A stretch of DNA of 64,000 bases from Linum tenue (taxonomy: Eukaryota; Streptophyta; Magnoliopsida; Malpighiales; Linaceae), in the NCBI GenBank assembly GCA_946122785.1, contig CAMGYJ010000002.1:23906492-23970491 (forward strand). The letters run 5' to 3'. Below are positions 25,209 through 37,240 of the stretch, piece by piece (positions within the stretch are counted from its first letter, which is position 1; each line of letters starts with the position of its first letter). A program made the translations under genes and the position numbers. The notes under the pieces were generated by a model, which was not told where the DNA came from, ran no database searches, and worked only from the letters and a program-made list of their open reading frames with translations.

Positions 25209-27090
25209 TGTACACATTTTACCCCTCATTTCTTATTCGTTTAGCTTAGTATTTCATCGTTCCTCAACATATTTCACGCTAGGTTGTGCTTTTTTGATAC
25301 ATTTACGGTCCTAGCACATGTGGAAGGGCCGAGGACGAGTTTTGGGATATTTGGAGGTCAAAAAGCGCAAAAACCAAAGAAAAGTCCGAAGGCCGTGGCA
25401 ATTGCCCCATAGCTGTGAAGTGAAGGCGTCCTAGGACACAGTCGTAGTTCAAGGCCGTACAAGGCAGTTCACGGTCTCCTAAGACCGTGAACATGGACCA
25501 TAAACCGTGAACATCGAGCACTCCAGCAAGGTTCGTGAAGTTACTGACGACAAGGCGGTTCACGGTCTCTAAGACTGTGAACTGGGGCCATTGACCGTGA
25601 ACTCAGGTGAGTGAAGCGACGCGTTTTGGACGACACTGATTTCACAGACACGTTTAGGAGTTCACGGTCGGGAACTGGCCAACGCGTCCGTGAACTGGTC
25701 ACTTTTGGGCAAATATGAAGACAACAGAGGGGAGAGAGAAAAGAGAGCTAGTTTTTGGAGAAGAAACACTTTCTTTCTCTAGGGTTTCAACCTAAACACC
25801 AAAGGGGAGTTTTAGTGAGAGAGAGAGAGAGAGTGCTAGAGTGATCTTGGAGCATCATTGGATGCTTGGGTGGAAGATTCAAGCCTAGAAGGAGAAGAAG
25901 AAGATCTTGAGCGATCCCTCTCTCTCTAGAAACTCACTCTTTTCTCTTGGGTGTTGTAGATCCCTAACTAATACTTTGTAATTACTTGTTTAGATTGAAT
26001 GATTAAGTGTGGGTTTGCATTAATTTGAGTATTAGAGGTGTTTTCATGGTGATTGTGCATGCTCGTGCTTAGCAATCTAAGGGTTGTGCATAATTGTGCT
26101 TAGCACCCTTAGGTTTGTGCATGTTGGTGCTAGCAATCTAATTAGCCACCTTAGCCTAGCTTAGAGAGGAAAATCCCCCTTCCAAGGGAGACTCAATCGA
26201 GTTGGTTTTCCTTCCGCTTTCTAAGCCACCTAAACTAGGTTAAGTTAGGGCATCCCTCAATATTGAGTTAAGCAAGTCGGTTAATCATGATTAAGCCGTC
26301 CGACCTTAGAGTTGAGTGAGGCAGTAAGTCAATTACCGATTGTCTAAACCGAGAGGGTCGAGTGACACGGCCTTTCATGCTTACCTCGGTTTAGCAATTG
26401 AGATTGTGGTCTCCGACCACATATGCATCCATCTGCGGTTCGCGGTTACCAGTTTGCATCTAGGTTAGTTTTGATTAAGCCGCTCAAACTCCTGTTTGAG
26501 GGAGAGACCTAGGAAACCACTAGTGACCGAGCGAGAGGATCGATCCCGTGACAAACCGACCGCCGGTGAATCCATCTCGTGACAAATGGATCACTAGTTG
26601 CTCCTGCTAGTGGTTCCCCTAGACTTGGTGAGTGGATCGATCTTGTGACAAATAGATCGCTAGTGAATTGATGCCGTGACAGATTGATCACTAGTTGCTA
26701 ACCACCCGTGGTTCACAACCACCTATGCCACACGACTCCATTCAATCCAACGAGTCACGGTAGCTAGTTAGGGGGAAGCAACTCATGGGTGAAGCTCCCT
26801 TAGTTAGAGTTTTCCTTTATTTACTTTTCCTTGCTAGTTTAATTTATATTTTTCTTAGTTATAAACCCAAAAGTTGCTTGCTAGATAACAACCTAAGCGA
26901 TTGAAGTAGGGGTACATGGATCGGCTAGAGTTGACAATTTAAATACTTGCTCTATACTGCACCCGACTAGAGTTTCAAAACTTGGGCTCTAGTCGGGATT
27001 AATTTGTGGTGTAGGTTCGTGCGAGTCACTCTTTTATGATCGAGGTGGATGAATCATCATCGTCCTCCTCTAGAATGTGTCGTCGTGTGG
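25209..27090 (+). mobile_element. LTR-like block related to 20535-22047, plus orientation
   Basis: It starts near TGTACACATTTTACCCC and shares GCTAGGTTGTG and GGTCCTAGCACA with the minus-strand block at 20535-22047. As in that block, a palindrome-rich stretch follows (25440-25700) with recurrent GTTCACGGTC and GACCGTGAAC. A CTAGGGTTTCAACC leader and a long non-coding section come after. No polymerase genes and no partner LTR are visible, and the right end is approximate. Confidence 0.45.
26515..26702 (+). repeat. Degenerate tandem repeat of a GATC...CGTGACAAA...CTAGT unit
   Basis: Four diverged units share the order GATC or CATC, then CGTGACAAA (or GTGACAGA), then GATC or GACC, then a CTAGT-type ending. 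Examples are CTCGTGACAAATGGATCACT and CTTGTGACAAATAGATCGCT. Spacing is irregular. The repeat lies within the LTR-like block. Confidence 0.6.
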
Positions 27091-27649
27091 AAGGTTAACT
27101 TATTACTATATTATACTTTAAAAACTCAATACATTCTTCTTATAATAATGAACTTGCCTTTGATAACAATTATGAATATTTATTTTCATAATATGGTTAG
27201 CTGCAGAGGACTATGAATATGATTTGACTCATGGAATTAATCTCGGCAGTTCGCATCTCGTTAAAACAATGGAGATGGTCGGATGACATCCATCTCTGAG
27301 GATGTTTGATTGTGTAATTTGATACTTAGATTTTGAATTATAAGTATGAAAATTTTAATGGTAAAATATACTAGGTTAGAATTTGACTTTTTTTTTTGGA
27401 GAAAGGTCAGAATTTGACTCATTGTAAACAAATTACTTGCTTTTTTATAAGATTAATTTAAATTAGATCAAAACTCGACCCAACTCAGTTTCTTTTCAAA
27501 ATAATAGTATATGCAGGGTAGTATCAATTTCACCTATTCAACATAGCATCGTAATGAGTGACGGTGAAATCAGGAGAACAATTGCCGGCCTATCCCATTC
27601 AATTCTTCATTACCTATATAAATCAAATCCGCCAACAAATAGACAACAA
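27091..27649. other. Intergenic DNA upstream of tRNA-Ser
   Basis: AT-rich, with no supported gene. A TATATAAATC motif lies about 30 bp before the tRNA and a CAA motif immediately before it, both commonly seen upstream of plant tRNA genes. Confidence 0.4.
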
Positions 27650-27731
27650 GTGGTCGTGCCGGAGTGGTTATCGGGCATGACTAGAAATCATGTGGGCTTT
27701 GCCCGCGCAGGTTCGAATCCTGCCGACCACG
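27650..27731 (+). tRNA. tRNA-Ser (AGA)
   Basis: An 82-nt nuclear-type tRNA. The acceptor stem pairs GTGGTCG with CGACCAC. The anticodon loop is ACTAGAA with anticodon AGA, flanked by CATG pairing. A long variable arm (GTGGGCTTTGCCCGC) marks it as a class II serine tRNA. The B box is GGTTCGAATCC. A T-run (TATTTTTT) follows directly as the RNA polymerase III stop. Confidence 0.95.
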
Positions 27732-28159
27732 TATTTTTTGTACTCCTTAAATCAAATATTTACAGGTTCTCTTCCTCTCATGAAAGCCTTTTTGATGCGA
27801 TATCGACGAGCATAAAAATTTAATTCCCGGGGTCCAAAAATGAAGATTCGAATTCAATGATATAAGGATTAATTGGGTGCGTTCTTTGATGGACAAACGA
27901 CGCTCATTGTAGACGCTCATTGCATGGGTTAATTGCATGTGTTTGGTTGATGGGTTAATGGCAACGTGGAGAGCTGGTGGAGTCTCAATTTCGTCACCAA
28001 TTAAAAGACGGCTAGCTTTGTGAGAGGAGAGGAAGGCGCTAGCGATTAAAAGGAGACAAGTCCGCCAAAGAGAAGCACACGTGCATTATCTGAGTAGCTT
28101 CCGGCAGTGAATCGGAATTCTATTCCGCCCAGGAGAAGGAAGCGGAGCACACGGCGCAT
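27732..28159. other. Intergenic DNA downstream of tRNA-Ser
   Basis: No supported gene. A short inverted motif (GACGCTCATTG twice near 27900-27925) is present; its meaning is unclear. Confidence 0.35.
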
Positions 28160-28690
28160 GGAGTTTAATTTGTTATTGTGTTTCCCAATTAGTTTGGGAT
28201 TTGTTTTCTAACTCTTTTTAGATTAGTTTTATGTTTTTAGACCTCTATAAATAGAGGGTGTAAGAGCTACGAAATTTGTATTCAAGTTTCAGCAATTAAA
28301 TACAAGTGAGTTTGTATGAGTTCAATTGTGAACGTTTTTGCTTAATCTCTCCTTTGAGGATTCGGGAGAATTGAGTGGTCTCTTATTAACTAGAGAACGC
28401 GTCTAGTTGTGGCGAGCATCGACTATATCGATTGGCCTTATCCACGGGTTCGAGATTGTTTGTTTGGTTTCATATACCAATTGGTCATTCTCACGAGTTC
28501 GGATCTGTTTGATCGATTCCGCGACTATCCTCTATTTTCGTGTTATTGAAGAAAGAAGAAAACCCCAAAAGAGTTTGACGTTGCGCTATTTTGATTTTTG
28601 GTCCAAGTTTGGGTGGATTCTCGAATTAGGATCATATAACTTTTAAACCTGCAGATTCCGTCGATAAACAAAAACCCAGACTCCAGTGAG
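28160..28690 (+). mobile_element. LTR remnant with TATA box, plus orientation
   Basis: A TATA box inside CTCTATAAATAGAGG (28244-28258) is followed by a leader with AAATACAAG and a run of short clauses ending near AAACCTGCAGATTCC. This is the usual arrangement of the U3-R-U5 part of a copia-type LTR. No matching second LTR was found. It abuts the truncated end of the minus-strand copia element. Confidence 0.5.
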
Positions 28691-28740
28691 TACTAAACAA
28701 TGCTCTACAACTCTACCTAAATGGAACTTCAAAGATAATG

Positions 28741-31518
28741 TTACCCAATACAACCCCACAAACTCCAACACCACACCACAGTCGTACCACTCCATTTCCC
28801 TCTCTCAAGAACGTATAAGAGAGGGATCTGGGGGAGGACTGGGTGGTGGCGAATCCGGCTGAGTGGTAGTCGAACTAGAGGAGGAGGCCGACGTTGAGAC
28901 CGCCACAGAAGAGGGCGAGGTGGCGGGGCTGGATAATGAGCTTGACGAAGAGGTGTTGGGATAGCAGGAGGAGATGGAGGACCATCATCATTGGGGTCAA
29001 CAACATTATTAGCAGAATAAGGAAAGGATGCCATAGGAATGAGGAAGCTCAAATCCTCACTTGTCCCGCGTCCATTCCCATCGTAGTAATTTAGGTGCTC
29101 CAAGCTCAAATCCTCACTTGTCCCGCGTCCATTCCCATCGTAGTAATTTAGGTGCTCCAAGAAGGCCACGTTACAGGAGACACGGATGCGATGATTTGCT
29201 ACGTCGTAGCAAACGTAACCCTTGTGTTTGTCATTGTATCCAACAAAAACACAGTTGATAGCCTTAGGAGCAAGTTTGTGACGCTCCCGCCGATACAAAA
29301 GAACATAATACACACAACCGAAAACCTTCAACCAAGCATAATTCGGACATTCTTGTAGAGAGCCTCGTAAGGACTACGATGAGAGAGGACTGGAGTGGGC
29401 TGCCGATTAATAAGGTAAACAATGGTGTGAATAGCTTTACCCAGAAGCTCGACGGGATACCAGAATGGAATAGGAATGCACGTGTGAGTTCTTACACATG
29501 CTTATGCGTCCTCTCGACCAACCCATTCTGCTGAGATATTCCTGGACAATACTGCTGAGGTAGAATCCCGCGTGCTTTAAAAACTTCAAGAAGTGGGCTA
29601 GAAGTAAACTCACTGCCCAGATCAGAACGTAGCACTTTCACCATGCGACCAAACTGAGTGTGAACCATCTGTATATACTCGGTGGCGGCAGCGAGGAGGT
29701 CTGGTTTCTGACTAAGAAAGTAGACCCACACAAAGCGGGTGGCATGATCGATGAATAAAGCAAAATATCGAAAACCCACACGCAAAGTAACTGGCGAGGG
29801 ACCCCACAAATTTGTATGAACTAATTCAAACGGTTCGAAATAAACTGTATCACTAGGACTAAAGGACTGCTAATATAACTTAGCCTCCACACAATGAACA
29901 CAAGAGCTAGAACAATCCGACATATAAGAACCAGATAACAACTTGTTTTTAAACATATCAACCAAACGTGCCAAATGAGGATGGCCCAACTGAAGGTGCC
30001 ATAAATCCCAGTTTGATAATTTAGCAGAAAAACCAACTGACTGTACTAAACAATCCGAAAAACCAACAGAAGAATCTATAGTCCGACGCGAACCGGTCAC
30101 ATCCTCCGGACAGGCTCCACCAACCGATCCAGAGTGTAGATCCACCCACGCTTACTCTCGTGGCCTATATCGGTTCCCGTTCTCCGGTCCTGCACAGTGC
30201 AACCATGCTCATCAAATATGACCCGACAACCGGTCTCTGCTAATTTCCCCACAGATACAAGATTAGGGACCAATTTAGGAACATAATGAGTATCTGGGAG
30301 GTGAAGTCCTGCCCGACTAATAGTACCAACACCCTGAGTAGGCAAACAAGCCCCATCGGCAACATGTAGCTTAATAGAAATGGCCCTCCGAAGTGTACTA
30401 AATGAGGGACGGGAACAAGTCATGTGATTAAACGTTGCAGAATCAAGATGCCAAGTAGCGAAAGGAGAAGATGGCATACCAGCTGCAAAAACGGAACCCA
30501 GTGCAGAAGGCAGTATCTCCCGAACATCCTCCTGCAACATGGTGCGAATGGCATCTTGTGTGATACCTGAACCTGGAGGCACGGTCGCACAGCAAAGGCA
30601 GCTCCAGCAGGCGCCAGACGAGGACCCGAAGCAGCCCGCCCACGACCTCTCCTAGCTAAGACCGGACACACCCCAATTTTATGATCATCCGCTTTACAGT
30701 ATTTACAAGAATTACGCTTGGGACAGTGGAGTTGAACGTGACCAGGCTCACGGCAGAAGTAGCAGATTACTTCACCTGAAGAAGAACAAAGAAACTTAGG
30801 CTTGGCCGAGCCCACCGCAAACGCTGACTGATCGGAGTTGGAGGAAAAGCTTGCCCCAACAGCAAAAACGGCAGTGGAATCGGCACTATGGAGGTCCAAC
30901 TTCGCCTGACTCCGGAGCCAGGTTTCTTCCCTGATTAACTCTCCCAAGACATCCTCAAGCTTTGTAACATTACGATGCAGGAGCGATGAACGAATCCCTT
31001 CAAACTCAGCCTATAGCTTCATTAGAAAATGCATCGTACAAGAACTCGTTCGCTCCTTAAGAACCTCAGCCGAGGCAGCCCCTAAGATGAGAGATGACGT
31101 CAGAAGATCATGTTCCATCCATAAATTAGCCGCAGCCTGGTAATATGAACGAATGTCCATGTCTCCCTGACTCAGCCGAGCGATCTCTACCTCCAGCTCG
31201 AACTTCCTCGAGGCACTAGTCTGAGAGTGGAGCTCCGTCAAATGGCGCCACATAGCATGGGTCGTGGGAAAGCCCCGCAAGCTCAAAGCGATCCCGGAAT
31301 CAACAGAAGAGAGGATCCAATGAGTAACCTGAGCATTGTGAGCAGCCCAATCCTCTTTTTCCTTCACTGGAGCAGAATCCGCAGGGTCAGGCTGAGTACC
31401 ATCAAGAACAGAAAGCATTCTACGACCTTGTACGAAAACCCGAAATTGAAATTCCCATAGAGAAAAGTTCTTCCCATTGAACTTCACTGCAACCCCATCC
31501 ATCTTCAACGAGTCCATG
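28741..31518 (-). pseudogene. Copia gag-pol remnant (gag, protease, integrase)
   Basis: Gag begins about 31518 (MDSLKMDGVAVKFNGKNFSL) and is broken by an in-frame TAG at 31011-31013. It continues to zinc knuckles CYFCREPGHVQLHC and CKYCKADDHKIGVC near 30690-30770. In another frame the protease region follows (TWHLDSATFNHMTC near 30430-30475, where copia proteases have a D-S/T-G-A-type site). GAG-pre-integrase (LWHLQLGHPHLARL) and the integrase core (FIDHATRFVWVYF, LRSDLGSEF, QQNGLVERTH) come next, with a TAA at 29870. The last frame ends in VFGCVYYVLLYRRERHKLAP and a proline-rich tail. Several breaks make it non-functional. Confidence 0.85.
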
Positions 31519-31907
31519 AGATCAAAAGAGACAACACCAAAAAACAACCTCACACAATAAAGAGAGCAACAAGAAGCACCAGCAGAACCATGGGACAAGA
31601 AACCAGAAAGCCCACCTGAATATGCGCAGACAAAAACTAAATTCCAAAAAGCAAGAAGCAGCCTAAGAGATCAGCCGAAGAAATAAATTACCCAAACCAA
31701 AGCTGCGTTTGCGTCGCCTGCTGAACGAACAAGAACAAAAGCAGCAGAAGACAAACCAGAGCTGTGTTGACTTCGCCTGCTGACCGAACAAGAACAAAAG
31801 AAACAGAAGACAAAACCTGAATGCCCAAGAGAACAAGAAGCGGCGGAAGACAGCAGCTGAAGCCGACGCAGAAGAAAATTCCAAAACAAAGACCGAATCA
31901 CGCGTGA

Positions 31908-31920
31908 GGCTCTGATACCA
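31908..31920 (-). other. Copia primer binding site (initiator Met-tRNA)
   Basis: The minus strand reads TGGTATCAGAGCC directly after the LTR end ...TTTAACA. TGGTATCAGAGC is the standard primer binding site complementary to the 3' end of plant initiator tRNA-Met, used by most plant copia elements. It fixes the LTR/internal boundary at 31920/31921. Confidence 0.9.
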
Positions 31921-32265
31921 TGTTAAACCAAGCACAATCAAGAAAGAACAACACGCGATTTACGTGGTATCCTCGACTAGATTGTCGAGACTAATCCATG
32001 GAGAGGAGCAACCTCTCAGAGTCAATCGTATAATCAGCTGTAAAGTCCTAAGGTTACACGAATGGCAGCCTCTAACCTATATACTCAGCCGATCCATGTT
32101 AAACCAAGCACAATCGAGAAAGAACAACACGCGATTTATGTGGTATCCTTGACTAGATTGTCGAGACTAATCCACGGAGAGGAGCAACCTCTCAGAGTCA
32201 ATCGTATAATCAGCCGTAAAGTCCTTAGGTTACATGAATGGCAGCCTCTAACCTATATACTCAGC
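31919..32265 (-). repeat. Tandem duplication of a 176-bp LTR segment
   Basis: Two adjacent copies begin at 31919 and 32095 (both CATGTTAAACCAAGCACAAT) and run to TATATACTCAGC. They differ at a handful of positions, for example TTTACGTGG against TTTATGTGG. Each copy carries a TATATAGG motif on the minus strand. The duplication lies immediately before the primer binding site. Confidence 0.85.
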
Positions 32266-32593
32266 TGCCTAATCCTCTCTAGGCTCAACCATAATCACCA
32301 TAATTAAAGTTAATATAGGATAATTACAATTTGCTACCTATACTTCTAAAAATAAAAAGGTCGTTGAGCAGCGTTTTATATGAACCAAGTAAGCGTTTTC
32401 TTATAAAACACTTTATTTATAGCGTTTTGTTACAAAAACATTACAATTGGGAGCGTTTCATGCCAAAATTAGTTATTTCATAAATTAAGCGGAAAACTTG
32501 GGTATTTGAGCAATTTAATTTATTAATTAGGACAAATGGAAGAAAAAAAAATCTAGAACTAATTTCTTGATGTTCATGGGTGCTACGTATTTT

Positions 32594-35500
32594 CACTACA
32601 ACAAAACAGTACATTTGCGACGGTTTTCTGGGCAGTTAGTGACGGTCAATACCGAGGCTAAATATTTTAACGACAGCCAGCCAACTGTCGTTGACCCCGC
32701 CGTCCTTAAATAATTTTGCGACGCTTTGGTCGACCGTCGAGCTAACCGTCGAGAAACTTTAGAGACGGTCATAACCGTCGTTATCTTCAATGAACCCGTC
32801 GTTAAATAAACATTCCCATAAATGAATTAATGGCCTTGACGACGGTTAGAAAGGCAACCGACCGTTGCGAAAATGCACTTTTCCATTTTTTTAATCACCT
32901 GCTCTAATGGCCACACCTCAAACCTGTTGGAATATTTCTGAATATAAATATTTAATATATTTATTCAAATCAACATTCATTAAATTCTAATACCATCAAA
33001 TTTGACTTTGAATTACATATCAAAGTTCATTCAATTCTATACCATCGAATCAACATTCAATTAAACAAATTAAACAATTTGTTCAATGTTATAACTCATA
33101 CCCAGCAAATGAAAACTCCCACTTGCAACTCCTCTTAGCTCCAACTTTCCTTCATTAACTGGCAACTATGCACACACAGCCCATTCGAACCACTTAATTA
33201 CCTGAGTACCACAAAGAAATGGGTAATAATTACTCAGAACATCGCACATAGAAGAGAGAATTTAGGTACAGTGAAAACTATGGCTAAATACATTATTACA
33301 TACATAGACTTCAATCAGCAAATGTAAATAGAATTGAAATTTCATATCCTGTTTCAATAAGCAAATGTAAATAGCTTCTCATGGATTTCTAGTAACAGAT
33401 AGCCCTTACAAATGCTCAGGACAAAGCTCAAAGGCTCTGTGTACACAGATCTATACCCGCTTAAGAGTTGTTGCTGATCGTGCCTTCAAATTTAGAAAGA
33501 TTTCCCTGTAAAGCCAAAGGTATGGAGCAAAACCAGCTCAATTTCAGACGTGATTTTTGCTTGAGAACATCTCCCAGTTACTAAGTTTTCATCGAAATTA
33601 CAGTGAACTCCATTGAACAATGTTAACCAGGTGCAAATCAAGAAATTAGAAGTGAAAGGAGCCATACCAGACGTGTTGGTCTGAAAGCACATGCACAGGT
33701 GAACACACATTAAACTGTCAGATTGATACAATGCATCTGGAAAATTTGATTTGCACTGCACACCGGCTCTTACCTTCCAGGAAGCATATTGAACAGAAGG
33801 TAAATCCTTCCTGGCTTTACCCTTCGAACGTCATGATTTTCCTACAAATAATGCTAACTGTTGTAAATAATCAAAGCTTTGATGACCTTAAACTATACTT
33901 TTATAAGACATTTAAGAACTACCATTGAGGGAAAAGTGAATGGAAGTACCTTATCACAACTGCCTTATCAGTAGCCTTCTCACCGATCACGAAATGAATC
34001 CCTCACCATTGCTGATAAGAAGAGTTGATAAGCAAGTCAGAAGAAGAAATGTTATCTTTTCCCTGGGGAACAAAGTAATGGTACTTCCATTAAGAAAAAG
34101 CTTGGAGACATTTGAACACAACAAGATTAATTATTTGAACCATAGAAGAATATCAGTCAAATTCGAGAAGCATGAGGCTTACGTAATTTGCTTTCTGCGA
34201 TATCAAAGTCCGAGCCACTCTTTCAATACCATTCCGAATGAAATACCTAGAAAGAAAATAAAAGATAAACAGATTATGTGGCGGAAAGTGAAAAAGAATT
34301 GCAGAAGGGATGGGTAGTGGCTTTTAGATTACTTCTCCAAGCCCAATAATTAATATTATAAACATAGAAGACACAATTAAGGTTGATAGAAAATCTGAAT
34401 CTATAAATAAACAAACCCATATGACTTTATAGCGAAAAACATAGATGTAATATGGTTAATGACAATTTTGGTTAACTAGAAATTGCACAAAAGCAAAAAC
34501 ATAATCTTTCCCTATTTTAGAAGAACCAAAACTATTCAATTCTAAAGGCGAAGTTAACATGGTTCGATCAATTGCTAGTCGATAGATTTCAAATACAAGG
34601 CATTACAGTTAACTAATACTAACTCTTATTATATACATTAAGAGCATACGAAAAACAACCCACGACTGAACAAAATACAAAGCAATCCAAGAGCCCCAAG
34701 AGTCTTATCTGGTCAAAAGAATCCAACATCTCTTGCATAGCATATTCATGTACCTATTCTAGGAAAGATGTAGGAACTTGTAAGGATAATGCTAGTGATT
34801 TTTAATTAGTAATTGGGGTCTTTCTGAAAGATTAATTAGATAAAGTATACCTCTGACACATGCTTGTCCTCATCATTCAACACAATTGTTGGGGTACATG
34901 ATGACTCTTACTCCGTCTCCCTGCAAAATTAACCGCAACTCTGGTAAGCCACAACAGAACCAACAAAATTAGAAAATCAAAACTCTGGAAATTGGATCAC
35001 TTCAGGTACCATGGACTTAGGGAGGAGGTTCTTGATTCAAACTTTTAGAGACGATCGTTGGAAAGGTAAATGAATTGGGTTGACCAAACATACCAGGAGC
35101 TATAGCTCTGCACTTGAATGTGGATGCGAGTGACAACCCAAATCAGCTTCCGAAGGCTCATCTCTCTTGTGGCGCCAACTCATCTCATGCTATCCCTGAG
35201 CTCGACACGTGGTTCAGAGCTGTCTCCTGATAGGTCCAATCCTGTATGTATTAGTCTTCACTTTCAACTCATAGATATATAAATAGATTATAAGAAATAT
35301 ACAGATCATGATACCTGGAGGAGATTTATCAATGTCTCCATGGTAGCAGTTTTGTCAGGTCCAATTTCATAGTAACTGATAATGAAACTCTGCCTGTAAA
35401 CCAGCCTGTCCTCCACGAATCTTCCCATCAAGCAATTAGGGGACTGTGATCCACTTTGTAATTATCAGACGGAGCTCCTCCCTCCACTCTGGGGCTCCCA

Positions 35501-37184
35501 TTCACCTTCTTCCCATTAACCTTCTTCAAGTCCAAGCTCTGTGGATTGTTTCTGGAATTTGCTCTAATGGACAGCCTTTTGCTGCTATTTTGTGCAACTT
35601 AGAATTAGAAAACTGCATAACCAAAACAGTATGCTTGCTATCATATTCTTTTTTGTTCTTTTTTTTTTTGCAGCCTAAGCATGTCATCTGAATGCCATCT
35701 GAATGAACATTTTTTGCAGCTTACATGGTAGAATAAGCTTGTTATAATGTCAATGAATGCAAAGGAAAGTTTAAAGAGGGAAGACAAATACCTATCAGCC
35801 TTCCTTTGGCAAATTAGCTTGCCTTCGGTGGGAACAGACTACCAAAAGATAATGTTTCAAACAAATAATTTCCTCTTCTAATAGATTATGCTATTTCAAG
35901 TAACACACCCAACAAAACATTAACACATGATGGTAACACCATGACATGACTACAACATGAAATTTTAGAAGATGGCAGCTTTCATGTGGACGTCTTCTTT
36001 CCCCAATCACCAATACAGCAAACAACTGAGCTAGGGATTGCCATAATAAATTTACAAAAATCAACTGATGCTAAAAGTTCATATGTTTAGGTTTCTTCTA
36101 CTGTTTGAGTTACAGATGTTTGGTTGAATTGGAAATGAAGTGGATGATGCAGGGCAGAAAATAACTTACAACTGAATTATATTGAGTATCTAGAACATCT
36201 GTTTGAGTTACAGATGTTATTTGTAGAGTCTCTTACTTCGGCTTCTAGAACATCAACTGCAAATCTGAAACAAGGGCAAAGGATGTTCGGTTTAGTAAAG
36301 AAAACATTGTGCAAGTGTTATCATGAGCCCAAACAGGGGATCTTAGATGCTCACCTTGGACATGCACTTCTAGACTGATATAACCTGTTAGAAGCCAAGC
36401 AAGATTGGTTTATGAAATTCCTGTAAGATAACTTGCAAATCATAAACTTGCAACTCTCCATAAATTTCCAGCATGTATCCACTCAACATGCACTAGTCAC
36501 GCACACAAAAAAAAAACTACGATTTCACCCACCCGTTATTGTAATTAGACATAATTAGACATGAGATCAAAGGAAGGAAACTGCAGCGGAGATTAAAACA
36601 AAGGAAGGAAAAAGCAAAATGATGAGATGATCAAGGAAGGAAACAACAGTGGAGAATCAATGAGAATTGAGAATCTAGGGTTTGATAGAAATCCTAATTG
36701 AGAGAATCAACTCAATCAAACGCCTCCTGAAATCTTACCTCGATTCAGACTTAGAAGATCGCGGTTTTAGCTCAGATCTTCATGATTGAGAATCATTACG
36801 ATAAGCAGTGACTGTTCATCTCTGCGTGCCTTATCGTCCTTCCCATCCCAGCGCGTCGTAATTCGAAGGCAAGTGTGAGAAATCAACCTTCTTCTTCATA
36901 TACGAGTTGTACAATTTGAATGGCTGCACGACCCTTCGTCGTCATTGACACAAAATCTGGTCAAATCTAGCATTTTCAATCGACGAAGAAGATAAGGCAC
37001 TGAGACTTGAGACAGAGAGGCCATTGGAGGAAATCTCAACGAACTCTGAGCCTTTATCGCGTACTTTCTCTCTCTCCAGACTTTTGTCCTTTTTCTTTCA
37101 AAAATACTAATTTTAAAATCAATGGAGGATGGACAAACAATAACAAATGCATGACCGTGGTTAATATTGGATTTTCTTGTAGTG
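32594..37184. mobile_element. CACTA (En/Spm-like) element 1, 4.6 kb
   Basis: It starts CACTACAACAAAACAG and its right end reads inward CACTACAAGAAAATCC. TTT flanks it on both sides (32591-32593, 37185-37187), the 3-bp duplication typical of this superfamily. Subterminal ACGGTT and CCGTCG motifs crowd the left end (32610-32880), as expected for transposase binding. The inside (33100-36900) has short intron-like and exon-like patches but no transposase that I recognise. Its position within the GDSL pseudogene exon confirms both ends. Confidence 0.8.
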
Positions 37185-37240
37185 TTTTGTGGATCGTCGA
37201 TATAATGGTATCCACGACTAGACATTACATTGTCTCTATG

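Larger units (their letters stand above)
28741..32290 (-). mobile_element. Ty1/copia retrotransposon, truncated, with duplicated LTR segment
   Basis: Reading leftward, the order is an LTR region (32290 to 31921), a primer binding site, gag with two zinc knuckles, protease, GAG-pre-integrase and integrase, ending near 28741. Reverse transcriptase, RNase H and the 3' LTR are absent. Within the LTR a 176-bp segment is tandemly repeated (31919-32094 and 32095 to about 32265), so the TATATAGG promoter motif occurs twice. The pol region also has a 57-bp tandem duplication (about 29045-29158). Confidence 0.85.

Noticed and set aside
28407..28646. 79-residue frame in the LTR remnant
   Set aside because: It lies in the LTR leader and has no domain.
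33100..36900. Possible host gene or transposase within CACTA element 1
   Set aside because: There are exon-like patches with GT and AG near them, but no chain of exons holds a frame and no family motif is visible.
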